Part shown: piece by piece, positions 36,974 through 45,480 of the stretch
Layout: each line of letters starts with the position of its first letter
Position numbering within the stretch: the first letter of the stretch is position 1
IMG/VR virus record: IMGVR_UViG_3300021963_000148
Coordinates: 1-58,422 of that record
Direction: 5' to 3' (one strand)
DNA from: a virus
DNA: 58,422 bases
Notes under the pieces: generated by a model
The model's database searches: none
Seen by the model: only the letters and a program-made list of their open reading frames with translations
Told to the model about the DNA's origin: nothing
Position numbers and translations under genes: made by a program

Positions 36974-37356
36974 AGGTCTTTCCCCATTAATAATATTGTG
37001 TTTATTTTGGTTTGAATTATTTTATTTGCCAGTGTTGCTTTTAGCCCACTGTGTAAATTTTTTGGAAGATTAGTCAACGTTGCCCAGCAATAAGTTTCAT
37101 CGTTGCTGGCTGTGAAATCATCGTTGATCAAACAGATGTATGTGGAAAATTCAAACCCTTGATCTTGACTCAAATATAATTCTATTGGAATTAATTTTGA
37201 TTCTTTATCATAGTATGATTTGATAACTGGAGTCGCATCTTCAATAACAGACTGTGATCGAGTAAATGTAGGCACAATCCATTTTCCTTCGTTCAACAGA
37301 AGAAAAATTCTAGAAGATTTTTTTGAAATAAAAAGTATACCGGCATGTTTCTGCAT
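36970..37356 (-). CDS. Nudix-fold-like hypothetical protein
   Basis: 128 residues from ATG at 37356; a TTG at 37371 in frame is possible, and neither has a good ribosome site. The start AGILFISKKSSRIFLLLNEGKWIVP looks like the first strands of a Nudix domain (FLL...G.W..P), but the catalytic Nudix box GX5EX7REUXEEXGU is not present. So it is either a non-catalytic Nudix relative or only similar by chance. It lies 17 bases after gp15 and overlaps the next gene. Confidence 0.55.
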   Translation of the reverse strand: MQKHAGILFISKKSSRIFLLLNEGKWIVPTFTRSQSVIEDATPVIKSYYDKESKLIPIELYLSQDQGFEFSTYICLINDDFTASNDETYCWATLTNLPKNLHSGLKATLANKIIQTKINTILLMGKDL

Positions 37357-37373
37357 GCTAATATGTATCAACC

Positions 37374-38816
37374 TTAAAGATCAAAACTCCAATATCCGGC
37401 AGTGTATTCACCTTCAAATGACTTGAGCCACTGTTCTCCATCCCACTTATATTGAATTTTAGTTCTTAAATTAGTAACATAAGAAACAGTATCGACGCTG
37501 GCCGAATTAAACGATACTACCCAATTTGTGCCGTTCCACTCAATTATGTCATTAGCTTTGGCTACAAGATCAACGTTGGTAACGCCTTTCCACCCATCAG
37601 CACCATCTGTGTTATTTTCGTTGCCAATGTCCTCTAAGATCAAATATCTAGTTCCTACAGGGATATTTGCTTTAGATTCAAATGCGGTCAACGGATTAAA
37701 TGTCTGTGGATTAATTATTGATGTAACATGAGTTAGTGTATTGGTTGGCAATGTTCCAGAATCAAATGACACAACCAAGTAGGTTGGATCTAATTCGTTG
37801 ACTGAGAATGTGCCTATAATTTCGCTGCCATTTGGTTGTAAAAATCTAATTCTACTAATATCAGCTTTATAACCTACATACTGTAACAATACTTTATTCC
37901 AGTCAATGCGTTCGCCTTGTTTGACTCCCATTTCTAAACCCATTTCTTTAATGGCTTCGTTGGGATCTAACACGGACACATAATAGGTGTTCATATCAAC
38001 ACCTGTTATTGATTTATCAGCAACCAACAACACACCGTATTGGCCAGGGGTTACTATAGATGCGTATAAGTTAGCCTCTGGACCGTCAGTGATATCAAGA
38101 TTAAATGCCAGTTCATTTACAGGTCTTAATTCGCCGTCGGCATTAAACATATTCATAATAATGTTTTGTATAACACCAAGTTTTTTAACTTTAGCAGGCG
38201 GGCTAATGTATATAGGCATTTCAAAATCTAAAGTACAAATATCAATTTCGTCTTCAGTGCCAGCAGGTATTGTTCTTGAACTGAATGTTGAACTAACTAA
38301 ATCAATGACACTTAAACTAGTCCAATCAATATAGTTGTCTGTGGTTTGTACTTCAAGACTTGGATTAAACAGTACTAGGATTTGCTCTAACAGTTGTAAT
38401 TTTTGATCTGTGTTTGAAGACCATATGTCAGCTCTCATGCTTAACTTAAACGGAGTAGGCATCAAACGTTCTACGGTATACCCACCGCCTTGATAATTTT
38501 CATAAAGAGGTTTTCCGTTTTCATCATATTCACTAAACGCTCTTTCTCTTATGTTAACTTTTGATACAAAACTAGGATCAGCTAATCTTGATCTGTCTAT
38601 TTCTAGACTTGTGATATAACATGCCACACGTGGCACAGATGGTAATTTGTTGCTGGAATTTTCAGCAATAATACTGCCAACTTGTCTACTAAGGTCACCG
38701 TAAAGCACAGGCACTTGGCGTAAGGTGCCGTCACCTGACTTGTAATTAAAACCTATAAAGATACGCATAAACTGAGTAACGTATCGTCTTATCTGTCCGT
38801 CGTAGAAAAAATCCAT
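37374..38816 (-). CDS. 15: Tail sheath stabiliser and completion protein gp15-like
   Basis: 480 residues. The N-terminal half aligns with T4 gp15: FFYDGQIRRYVTQFMRIF to YFYNSSFRRYATLMGDLF; a PTPFKLSMRADIWS segment to PSPIKMIYELSIFT; QKLQLLEQILVLFNPSLEV to DMFQIVEQILPYFQPHFNT; and IPAGTEDEIDICTLDFEMPIYISPP to the SLTFEVNGWMYPPV end. gp15 forms the hexameric ring that caps the tail tube and sheath and binds the neck. T4 gp15 is 272 residues; here ~230 extra residues at the C-terminus contain two WNGTNWVV/WDGEQWLK units of unknown use. The start overlaps the gp14 stop (TAATG). Confidence 0.8.
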   Translation of the reverse strand: MDFFYDGQIRRYVTQFMRIFIGFNYKSGDGTLRQVPVLYGDLSRQVGSIIAENSSNKLPSVPRVACYITSLEIDRSRLADPSFVSKVNIRERAFSEYDENGKPLYENYQGGGYTVERLMPTPFKLSMRADIWSSNTDQKLQLLEQILVLFNPSLEVQTTDNYIDWTSLSVIDLVSSTFSSRTIPAGTEDEIDICTLDFEMPIYISPPAKVKKLGVIQNIIMNMFNADGELRPVNELAFNLDITDGPEANLYASIVTPGQYGVLLVADKSITGVDMNTYYVSVLDPNEAIKEMGLEMGVKQGERIDWNKVLLQYVGYKADISRIRFLQPNGSEIIGTFSVNELDPTYLVVSFDSGTLPTNTLTHVTSIINPQTFNPLTAFESKANIPVGTRYLILEDIGNENNTDGADGWKGVTNVDLVAKANDIIEWNGTNWVVSFNSASVDTVSYVTNLRTKIQYKWDGEQWLKSFEGEYTAGYWSFDL

Positions 38817-40132
38817 TATTCGTCTGCCTTAGGTCTTAAAGCCTTGCTAAGGCTTTGCTTCTCTGGTACTTGTTTGCCGTCAATGGTATTGACTTTGGTA
38901 TTATTAATAAATGTTCCTCGCTGATTTAATCTTGGCTCAGCTGACTCAGAACCGTTATTGCTCATGGTCATACGCACATTATCTTCGTACTTGACCCAAC
39001 GTTTGCCATCGTATCTAAACAATCGTTTAGGAAAATAATCTGTTCGTAGACAAAATTGCCCTTCTACCGGCGATAAAGGAAATGCTATACCGCTGGTAAA
39101 GGGAGCACCGTTTGGTGGCAATGCTTCTTGGTGATAGCTATCATAACCATCTTTAACTGGATGAGCTACTACATAACTAGCATCTACGCCTGCGTTTGGA
39201 TCGTCATTGTCAACCGTAACTGCTTCGCCATCGGCGGTTACTAGTTTTATTTTACCATTGTCATCTAACGGAACAGTATAAAACATAGAAGTATCATATC
39301 CACTTTTTGGAGCATCGGCTTCTGCTTGATCTAAAACTGCCTGTGTTATTTGCATTTCAGTTTCATAGGTACTCATTATATCTCTAAGAGTATCGGCATC
39401 TCGATAGTAAGTGGTATTTGGTGGAGTGACACCTGTGACTTCTGATATCACTGTGTATTTTCTACCGTCTGGTCCTGTTACTACATCATCTGGATAATAG
39501 GTAGTTGTAGATGACCACCCGCCTTTGTAATTTTCAGTATCGGCAATGCCGTCTAAAATTTGTTTAAACTCTTGACTGTCTACTAACGGTTTACATTTTG
39601 CTCGATATAGATGAGGATACCATGTTGCTGAGAAACCTTCAGCTGCTCTATTAACTTCTTGTATAACATAAAATCTTTTAAGAGCAAACTTAAGATCATT
39701 AAGAGCATACTCGTCCTTAAGATGCGGTAATTCTAATACATCGCCTGCCATAATCTTACGACCTAATTTTTCTACAGTATCGTTAATATGGAAGGTGATA
39801 AAAATTGTATCGTTTTGTAAAAATAAACCAAATTGACTTAGGTTAAAATCTATGTCTTGAATATTGTATATGCCTCTCATTACATAAACATCAGGGTCAT
39901 ACTTGCGATCACGATTTTCTAAAAATAACAAATCTTGTATTTGAAGCTCAGGAATACCGCCTGTGTATTGCGGAGTCGTTGGTGTACTTTCGCCTGGTAG
40001 CGGAGCGCCTGGTCCTACGTATTTGTGGACTAAAACGTCGGTTCCGCCTACTTGGAACATTTCCCAAATATTGCGATCAAAGAACCTATAATCGTTGCCC
40101 TTTTCGGGCTTGTATAATGAAAGTCTTGGCAT
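38816..40132 (-). CDS. 14: Neck protein gp14-like
   Basis: 438 residues from ATG 40132 (MPRLSLYKPEKGNDYRF). ATG 40138 and TTG 40174 also lie in frame. I prefer 40132 because the late box at 40140-40147 puts the transcription start about 2 bases before it. Residues ~85-165 (QIQDLLFLENRDRKYD, FGLFLQNDTIFITFHIND, KIMAGDVLELPHLKDEYALND) match the central T4 gp14 domain (FGMQVQDEVTLSIN, PKEGDLIYFPMDNSLFEI). T4 gp14 is 256 residues, so the C-terminal half is an extension. It joins with gp13 to form the collar that closes the filled head. It leads a minus-strand operon divergent from gp13, unlike T4, where 13-14-15 run the same way. Confidence 0.8.
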   Translation of the reverse strand: MPRLSLYKPEKGNDYRFFDRNIWEMFQVGGTDVLVHKYVGPGAPLPGESTPTTPQYTGGIPELQIQDLLFLENRDRKYDPDVYVMRGIYNIQDIDFNLSQFGLFLQNDTIFITFHINDTVEKLGRKIMAGDVLELPHLKDEYALNDLKFALKRFYVIQEVNRAAEGFSATWYPHLYRAKCKPLVDSQEFKQILDGIADTENYKGGWSSTTTYYPDDVVTGPDGRKYTVISEVTGVTPPNTTYYRDADTLRDIMSTYETEMQITQAVLDQAEADAPKSGYDTSMFYTVPLDDNGKIKLVTADGEAVTVDNDDPNAGVDASYVVAHPVKDGYDSYHQEALPPNGAPFTSGIAFPLSPVEGQFCLRTDYFPKRLFRYDGKRWVKYEDNVRMTMSNNGSESAEPRLNQRGTFINNTKVNTIDGKQVPEKQSLSKALRPKADE

Positions 40133-40139
40133 AGTCATA

Positions 40140-40147
40140 TATTTACC
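40140..40147 (-). promoter_or_regulatory. Late promoter box GGTAAATA (minus strand)
   Basis: On the minus strand the box is followed by t-ATG-act-ATG. The predicted start is near 40134, two bases before ATG 40132. It lies back to back with the gp13 box, only 5 bases apart. Confidence 0.5.
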
Positions 40148-40152
40148 GCAGC

Positions 40153-40160
40153 AATAAATA
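40153..40160 (+). promoter_or_regulatory. Late promoter box AATAAATA, 5 bases before ATG
   Basis: The spacer to the gp13 ATG at 40166 is ctagc. There is no Shine-Dalgarno. The expected transcription start coincides with the A of the ATG. Confidence 0.65.
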
Positions 40161-40165
40161 CTAGC

Positions 40166-40930
40166 ATGAGCCAACTAGATCAAGAAAAACAAAAAGTCTA
40201 CGATTACTGTAAAACTATGCTGGGCGACGGTATGGTTGACGTTGAACTAGACCCAAAACACTACGAAACAGCACTAGATCGTGCCCTTGCTATTTTTAGA
40301 CAGCGCAGCGATAATTCTGTAGAAGAGAGCTTTGCTTTTTTAACACTTCAACTTGACCAGAACGAATACATACTGCCCAAAGAAATACAAGTAGTACGTG
40401 AAATATATCGAAGAAGCATAGGGTCAAAATCGGGTGGCGGCAACGGCGGTACTGTTTTTGAACCATTTAACTTAGCCTACACAAACACTTATTTGTTATC
40501 ATCAACAAACATGGGTGGGCTTTTAACCTACGAATTATTTGCCCAATATCAAGAACGTGTAGGTAAAATGTTTGGTAGCTTTATTCAATTTACTTGGCAT
40601 GCGCAAAGTCGTAAATTAACAATACATCAAAGACCAAGATCCGACGAGGAACTAATGCTTTGGGTATACAACACACGCCCAGACCACGCTATACTTACAG
40701 ACACTTACGCTAATATCTGGATCAAAGATTATACTTTGGCTAATTGTAAGATGATGTTAGGTCAAGCTCGTGAAAAATTTGCTGGCATAGCTGGTCCACA
40801 GGGAGGCACACAGCTAAACGGAGCGGCCCTCAAACAAGAAGCTGCTGCTGATATCGAAAGACTAACCGCAGAATTAGTTAACTATGTTCCAGGACACGCC
40901 AACGCAGGATATACATTTGTGATTGGCTAA
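40166..40930 (+). CDS. 13: Neck protein gp13-like
   Basis: 254 residues (T4 gp13 is 309). The N-terminal helix (YDYCKTMLGDGMVDVELDPKHYETALDRALAIFRQ) and EYILPKEIQVVREIYR reproduce the gp13 layout of a C/D-rich helical start followed by a strand that positions the neck ring. The region LMLWVYNTRPDHAILTDTYANIWIKDY is also typical of gp13 in aquatic T4-like phages. It partners gp14, encoded divergently 33 bases away. It ends before a hairpin terminator. Confidence 0.78.
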   Translation: MSQLDQEKQKVYDYCKTMLGDGMVDVELDPKHYETALDRALAIFRQRSDNSVEESFAFLTLQLDQNEYILPKEIQVVREIYRRSIGSKSGGGNGGTVFEPFNLAYTNTYLLSSTNMGGLLTYELFAQYQERVGKMFGSFIQFTWHAQSRKLTIHQRPRSDEELMLWVYNTRPDHAILTDTYANIWIKDYTLANCKMMLGQAREKFAGIAGPQGGTQLNGAALKQEAAADIERLTAELVNYVPGHANAGYTFVIG

Positions 40931-40937
40931 GCCACAC

Positions 40938-40966
40938 TTGACACAGAACAAAAAGCCCTTTATTAT
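40938..40966 (+). promoter_or_regulatory. Sigma70-like promoter inside a terminator
   Basis: TTGACA at 40938-40943, a 17-base spacer, and TATTAT at 40961-40966. The -35 precedes the left arm of the terminator hairpin and the -10 lies in its 18-base loop. RNA from here (start about 40973) lacks the left arm and reads into the dNMP kinase gene. Confidence 0.65.
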
Positions 40967-40988
40967 ATAACAAATAGAGGGCTTTTTT
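40951..40988 (+). terminator. Rho-independent terminator after gp13
   Basis: aaaagccct (40951-40959) pairs perfectly with agggctttt (40978-40986), followed by a T-run that ends at the next ATG (40989). The right arm also holds gaggg, the ribosome site of the next gene. Confidence 0.8.
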
Positions 40989-41636
40989 ATGATCATAGGA
41001 ATCTGCGGTTTTATTGGTACTGGCAAAGACACCATTGCTGACTATCTGGTAAACTTTCATGAGTTTCGTAGGGACAGTTTTGCTAACACGCTTAAAGATG
41101 CTGTAAGTGCTGTATTTGGTTGGGACCGAGTTATGTTAGAAGGTCGTACCAAAGAAGCTCGTGAGTGGCGTGAGCAAGTAGATCCGTGGTGGGCAGAACG
41201 TCTAAACATGCCACATCTAACTCCTAGATGGGTACTACAATATTGGGGCACAGAAGTTTGCCGCAAAGGTTTTAATGACGATATTTGGATTGCTAGCTTA
41301 GAAAATAAGCTCAGTAAAAGTCAAGATAACATTGTAATCAGCGATGTGCGTTTCCCTAACGAAGTAGCAGCTATAAAACGTGCCGGTGGTATGGTCATAC
41401 GAGTAGTTCGTGGCGATGAACCTGTTTGGTTTGACACTGCTAGACTTGCTTGCCAAGGCGATAAAACAGCGTTAGAAACAATGGCAACTGAGCATCGCAT
41501 TCACGCATCTGAATGGGCTTGGGCAAACACTGATTTTGACGTAGTTGTTGATAACAATGGAACTATTGATGACCTGTTTAAACAAAGCGAACTACTGGTT
41601 AAAAATCAGCAGTTAGATCTCCTTGTTTCCATTTAA
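40989..41636 (+). CDS. 1: Deoxynucleoside monophosphate kinase (T4 gp1-like)
   Basis: 215 residues. P-loop GFIGTGKDT (residues 7-15) near the N-terminus, then DSFANTLKDAVSAVFGWD, LTPRWVLQYWGTEVCR and VISDVRFPNEVAAIK, all typical of phage dNMP kinases. It phosphorylates dNMPs (in T4 dTMP, dGMP and hydroxymethyl-dCMP) to supply phage DNA synthesis. Its own sigma70-like promoter inside the gp13 terminator suggests early expression. The 3' end overlaps the convergent HNH-like gene by 38 bases. Confidence 0.85.
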   Translation: MIIGICGFIGTGKDTIADYLVNFHEFRRDSFANTLKDAVSAVFGWDRVMLEGRTKEAREWREQVDPWWAERLNMPHLTPRWVLQYWGTEVCRKGFNDDIWIASLENKLSKSQDNIVISDVRFPNEVAAIKRAGGMVIRVVRGDEPVWFDTARLACQGDKTALETMATEHRIHASEWAWANTDFDVVVDNNGTIDDLFKQSELLVKNQQLDLLVSI

Positions 41637-41934
41637 TACCTTCTTTGGCTAATATTCGCTGACAGTTAGCACAGACTGTTTTAAGATTGCTAGGACGACA
41701 ATTATTAAGATTTTCGTCAACATGATATACCGCAAAAACTTCTTTATGTTGAGATTTAAATCCGCACTTGTCGCATTGTGATTTTTTTCGATATCCAGCT
41801 CTGTGCCATTTAGGTATTCCAAAGAACTTGCCTTTTTTTAAACAAGTTTCACACATGGACCTGTAGAAAGTTTTACCATTTTTATGGTAGTTAACCGCAG
41901 AGGGTCTTAAACCGCATTCGCATAAAGGTCTCAT
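41599..41934 (-). CDS. Zinc-ribbon / degenerate HNH-like protein
   Basis: 111 basic residues with four Cys pairs (C5/C7, C28/C31, C54/C57, C88/C91). HVDENLNNCRPSNLKTVCANCQ (71-92) follows the HNH plan (H...N..NL..LC..CH), but the last His is Gln. It is thus a zinc-binding, HNH-derived protein that may bind or cut DNA. Proteins of this kind are frequent in T4-like aquatic phages. The only minus-strand gene in this block; its end overlaps the dNMP kinase gene by 38 bases. Not flanked by signs of an intron or insertion. Confidence 0.65.
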   Translation of the reverse strand: MRPLCECGLRPSAVNYHKNGKTFYRSMCETCLKKGKFFGIPKWHRAGYRKKSQCDKCGFKSQHKEVFAVYHVDENLNNCRPSNLKTVCANCQRILAKEGIKWKQGDLTADF

Positions 41935-41969
41935 ACAAATACTTACCCTTTTCTTTCCCTTTCCTGAGG

Positions 41970-41978
41970 GTTATAACA
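41970..41978 (-). promoter_or_regulatory. Possible extended -10 promoter for the HNH-like gene
   Basis: On the minus strand TG-t-TATAAC, about 36 bases before the ATG. No good -35 is visible. Confidence 0.3.
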
Positions 41979-41998
41979 GTGTATTTTTGGCAAACGGC

Positions 41999-42006
41999 GC
42001 TAAATA
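41999..42006 (+). promoter_or_regulatory. Late promoter box GCTAAATA
   Basis: 35 bases before the gp18 ATG; the predicted ~30-base leader contains the strong ribosome site aggagag. Confidence 0.65.
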
Positions 42007-42041
42007 TCTATACAAAGTTTTAACCATCAGGAGAGAACGGC

Positions 42042-45000
42042 ATGGCCCTAACATCACCAGGCGTACAGGTTACAGTAAATGACGAGAGTTTTTATACCCC
42101 AGCAGAAGCAGGGACAACACCTCTTATTATCGTAGCCACAGCCCAGAATAAATCAAACGCTAGCGGAACTGGCATTGCCAGAGGCACACTCGCAGCAAAC
42201 ATTGGAACAGTATATAGAGTTTCAAGTCAGAGAGAACTTGTAGACTTTTATGGTACTCCAACTTTTAAAAGAACAATTTCAGGAAGTTCTAGAAACGGAG
42301 ACGAGCAAAATGAATACGGTCTCCAAGCAGCTTATAGTTTCTTAGGAATTTCAAATACAGCATATATCGCAAGAGCAGATATCAATTTAAATGACCTGTC
42401 TGGAACTTCGACAGTTCCGGGATCAGAAGCATCAGAAGGCCAATGGTGGTTAGACACCCAAAGCACTAAATGGGGTATTTTTGAATGGGATGCTTCTCCA
42501 GCTTCTCTTGGTGGCCAAAAGTTTGTTGCTAAAACTCCTATTGTGTTATCAGAATCAGATGCTGACAAAATTGACGGCAACGAACCAGCAAGCGGTGTTG
42601 GTAAAGTAGGCGATTACGCTGTAGTTGCTAAGTCAGATGTTATTAGATATTTTTACAAAGGTAAAGACTACACAGGCCTAGCTACTTCAGCAGCTTGGAC
42701 ACTAGTTGGTTCAAAAGATTGGAGAGGTACATCTCCTACAATAGTTACTACAACAGCAGGATATGCTTCTTCAGGCCTATCAAGCAGTGGCTATAAATTT
42801 ATAATCAACGGTGTTTCAATCACTGTTGGTTCGGGCAATGATCTTGCTACTGAAATGGTTAGCTTGATCAACGGTTATGCTATACAAGGCGTTAGAGCAG
42901 GAGTAGTAAACGGCAAAGTTGGTTTCTTTGTAACCAGCAACACTGACGAAGCAGGCGATTCTACAGATACAGAAGGTGCTTCTATTACATTCCAAACAAG
43001 TCCAGAAAATCCATCAATTACTATTGCTAGTATTTTTGGATTCGCAGAAGGACAGTATTTTGCTCCTGACTTAGCTATTGCTCCACACACCACAGTTCCA
43101 CAGTGGAAAGCTGGCACACAAGAGCCTCGTCCAAGTGGATCAGTTTGGGTTAAATCAACAGAACCAAACAGTGGCGCTCGTTGGAGAATTAAGAAATGGA
43201 ACAGTTCATCTAAAGCATGGATTGAAACTGTAGCTCCTTTATACAGCGCAGGCCACACAGCTATCTATGGTCTAGATAAAGCCAGCGGTGGAGAGAAAAT
43301 TTCCAAAGATGCTGTCTATGTTCAGTATAACTATTCAGAAGATACTGGCTATGATGACACTCCACAAACAGCTAGTTTTAAAATTTTTGTAAGACGAGCA
43401 ACTGGCGCAACAGCCATTGTTTCAGATCAAATTGGTACAGGTACATTATCTGCTGGTTCTAAATCGTTTACAATTAGAGAAAGCGTACTAGGCAGCAGAC
43501 TGTTAGGAACTCCAGATCCGTTAGGAATCAGTGCTCCAGCTCCAGTTACTATCACATTTACCGCGGCCAGCAATGCCACAGACGCAAACGCTATTGCCGA
43601 AGCAATTAATGCTTCAACTTTGGTTAACGTAGAAGCATCTGTTTCTAACGGTAAACTAGTAATCAGTCACAAACTAGGTGGCGAATTTAGACTGTTAGAC
43701 ACTAACGATGCTCTAGCAGACATTGGCTATACAGGTTTTAATATCTCAAACGGCGACGGCACAGTTGACTTATATGATGCGCCAGCTGGTGAAACATACG
43801 ACTTTATTGCCAGCAATTGGTTGCCAATGGCAGGTTCTGCTACAGGTTATGTAGCTGACATGGATCCTCCATTAAACGATCCAACAGATGGACAGCTATG
43901 GTATTCAAGTTCTCTAAACCAAATTGATATTATGGTCCACGACGGTAACACTTGGGTAGGATACCTAAACGAGTTTCCGTCAGCTGATCCAGCAGGCCCA
44001 ATAATTTCTGCTACAAAACCAGTAAAACAAAGCGACGGCGCATCAAATCTTGCTGCTGGCGATTTATGGATTGACAGCAGTGATACTGAAAACTATCCAA
44101 CAGTATATCGTTGGAACACAGATACTTTAAAATGGGTTCAAATTGACACTGGTGATAACACTTCTGAAGAAGGAATATTATTTGCCGATGCTCGTTGGAC
44201 TACAGGTCCAGGTGCCGGAACAGAAAGCACTGAGCCAGCAGATATTGCTGACTTGTTAGTGTCAGATTTCTTAGACTTTGACGCACCTGATCCAGAATTG
44301 TATCCACAAGGTATGCTGTTATGGAACACACGTAGAAGTGGGTTCAATGTTAAAGCATATCGCGCAGACTATGTTAGCACAGAAGATGATAATCCAAGAC
44401 AAGGCGATGAATCAATGGCTGACTATCAGCCAGCACGTTGGGTCACAGTGTCAGGGTCAACATTTGGCCGTAAAGCACAGCGTCAAGTTATTGTAGCTGC
44501 TTTAAAAGCAACTATTACAACTAACCAACAAATTAGAGAAGACGAAGTTCGTAGTTTTAATCTAATTGCTTGCCCAGGATATCCAGAAGTTCTACAAAAT
44601 CTAGTTGATTTAAACAATGATCGTGGAGGTACTGCGTTTGTTGTTGGTGACAGTCCAATGCGTCTAGCCGCAGACACTACTTCGATCACTAACTGGGGAA
44701 GTAACGCTAACGGTGCTACTGACAACGGTGACTCAGGTTTAGTAACGTATGATCCATACGCAGCGGTATTTTACCCAAGCGGATTGACCAACGATAACAC
44801 TGGTAACAGCATTGTAGTTCCAGCAAGTCACATGATGCTAAAAACTATTGCTCTAAGCGACCAAGTTGCTTATCCATGGTTTGCTCCAGCAGGTATTCGT
44901 AGAGGTGCTATTACTAACGCAACCGCAGTTGGTTACATTGACACAACATCAGGTGAGTTCAAATCAGTGAGCTTAACTGAAGGTCAGCGTGATGCGCTGT

Positions 45001-45419
45001 ACAATGTCAAAGTTAACCCACTAACATTCTTTAACGGTGTTGGCCTAGTTAACTATGGTCAAAGAACACGATCAGCTGGAAGTTCAGCACTTGATCGTAT
45101 TAACGTAGCACGTCTAGTAGTTTATCTAAGAACACAGCTGAATAAACTAGCTAAACCGTTTGTTTTTGAACCTAACGATAAGATCACTAGAGACGAAATC
45201 AAACAGGCAATTGAAAGTCTATTGTTAGAGTTAACTGGTTTACGAGCAATCTATGACTATGCTGTTGTATGTGATGAAACAAACAATACACCAGCAAGAA
45301 TAGACAGAAACGAGTTGTATGTTGATATCGCAATAGAACCTGTAAAAGCTATTGAATTTATCTACATACCATTAAGACTTAAGAACACAGGAGAGATTCA
45401 GGGCGCAAGAGCATCGTAA
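42042..45419 (+). CDS. 18: Tail sheath protein gp18
   Basis: 1,125 residues, against 659 in T4. The N-terminal MALTSPGVQVTVNDESFY, the early domain (GTPLIIVATAQNKSN) and the C-terminal domain (YPWFAPAGIRRGAI, LYNVKVNPLTFFNGVGLVNYGQRT, LRTQLNKLAKPFVFEPND, DRNELYVDIAIEPVKAIEFIYIPL) are the classical contractile-sheath signatures. The long middle (residues ~110-760) is an insertion with several GQWWLDTQSTKW / GQLWYSSSLNQIDI / GDLWIDSSD units, probably decorating the outer surface of the sheath. Strong ribosome site and leader, as expected for an abundant protein. Confidence 0.92.
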   Translation: MALTSPGVQVTVNDESFYTPAEAGTTPLIIVATAQNKSNASGTGIARGTLAANIGTVYRVSSQRELVDFYGTPTFKRTISGSSRNGDEQNEYGLQAAYSFLGISNTAYIARADINLNDLSGTSTVPGSEASEGQWWLDTQSTKWGIFEWDASPASLGGQKFVAKTPIVLSESDADKIDGNEPASGVGKVGDYAVVAKSDVIRYFYKGKDYTGLATSAAWTLVGSKDWRGTSPTIVTTTAGYASSGLSSSGYKFIINGVSITVGSGNDLATEMVSLINGYAIQGVRAGVVNGKVGFFVTSNTDEAGDSTDTEGASITFQTSPENPSITIASIFGFAEGQYFAPDLAIAPHTTVPQWKAGTQEPRPSGSVWVKSTEPNSGARWRIKKWNSSSKAWIETVAPLYSAGHTAIYGLDKASGGEKISKDAVYVQYNYSEDTGYDDTPQTASFKIFVRRATGATAIVSDQIGTGTLSAGSKSFTIRESVLGSRLLGTPDPLGISAPAPVTITFTAASNATDANAIAEAINASTLVNVEASVSNGKLVISHKLGGEFRLLDTNDALADIGYTGFNISNGDGTVDLYDAPAGETYDFIASNWLPMAGSATGYVADMDPPLNDPTDGQLWYSSSLNQIDIMVHDGNTWVGYLNEFPSADPAGPIISATKPVKQSDGASNLAAGDLWIDSSDTENYPTVYRWNTDTLKWVQIDTGDNTSEEGILFADARWTTGPGAGTESTEPADIADLLVSDFLDFDAPDPELYPQGMLLWNTRRSGFNVKAYRADYVSTEDDNPRQGDESMADYQPARWVTVSGSTFGRKAQRQVIVAALKATITTNQQIREDEVRSFNLIACPGYPEVLQNLVDLNNDRGGTAFVVGDSPMRLAADTTSITNWGSNANGATDNGDSGLVTYDPYAAVFYPSGLTNDNTGNSIVVPASHMMLKTIALSDQVAYPWFAPAGIRRGAITNATAVGYIDTTSGEFKSVSLTEGQRDALYNVKVNPLTFFNGVGLVNYGQRTRSAGSSALDRINVARLVVYLRTQLNKLAKPFVFEPNDKITRDEIKQAIESLLLELTGLRAIYDYAVVCDETNNTPARIDRNELYVDIAIEPVKAIEFIYIPLRLKNTGEIQGARAS

Positions 45420-45423
45420 TTAG

Positions 45424-45443
45424 AAGGGGTTTATACCCCTTTT
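45424..45443 (+). terminator. Rho-independent terminator after gp18
   Basis: aaggggt-ttat-acccctt stem-loop followed by tttt. Confidence 0.8.
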
Positions 45444-45450
45444 GATTCGT

Positions 45451-45458
45451 GATAAATA
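45451..45458 (+). promoter_or_regulatory. Late promoter box GATAAATA
   Basis: 22 bases before the gp19 ATG, directly after the gp18 terminator; leader with ccgga. Confidence 0.65.
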
Positions 45459-45480
45459 ACATTACCCGGAGCAAACAGAT

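Noticed and set aside
41599-41934. Active homing endonuclease or intron
   Set aside because: The HNH motif has lost the last His, flanking genes are intact, and no intron structure is visible.
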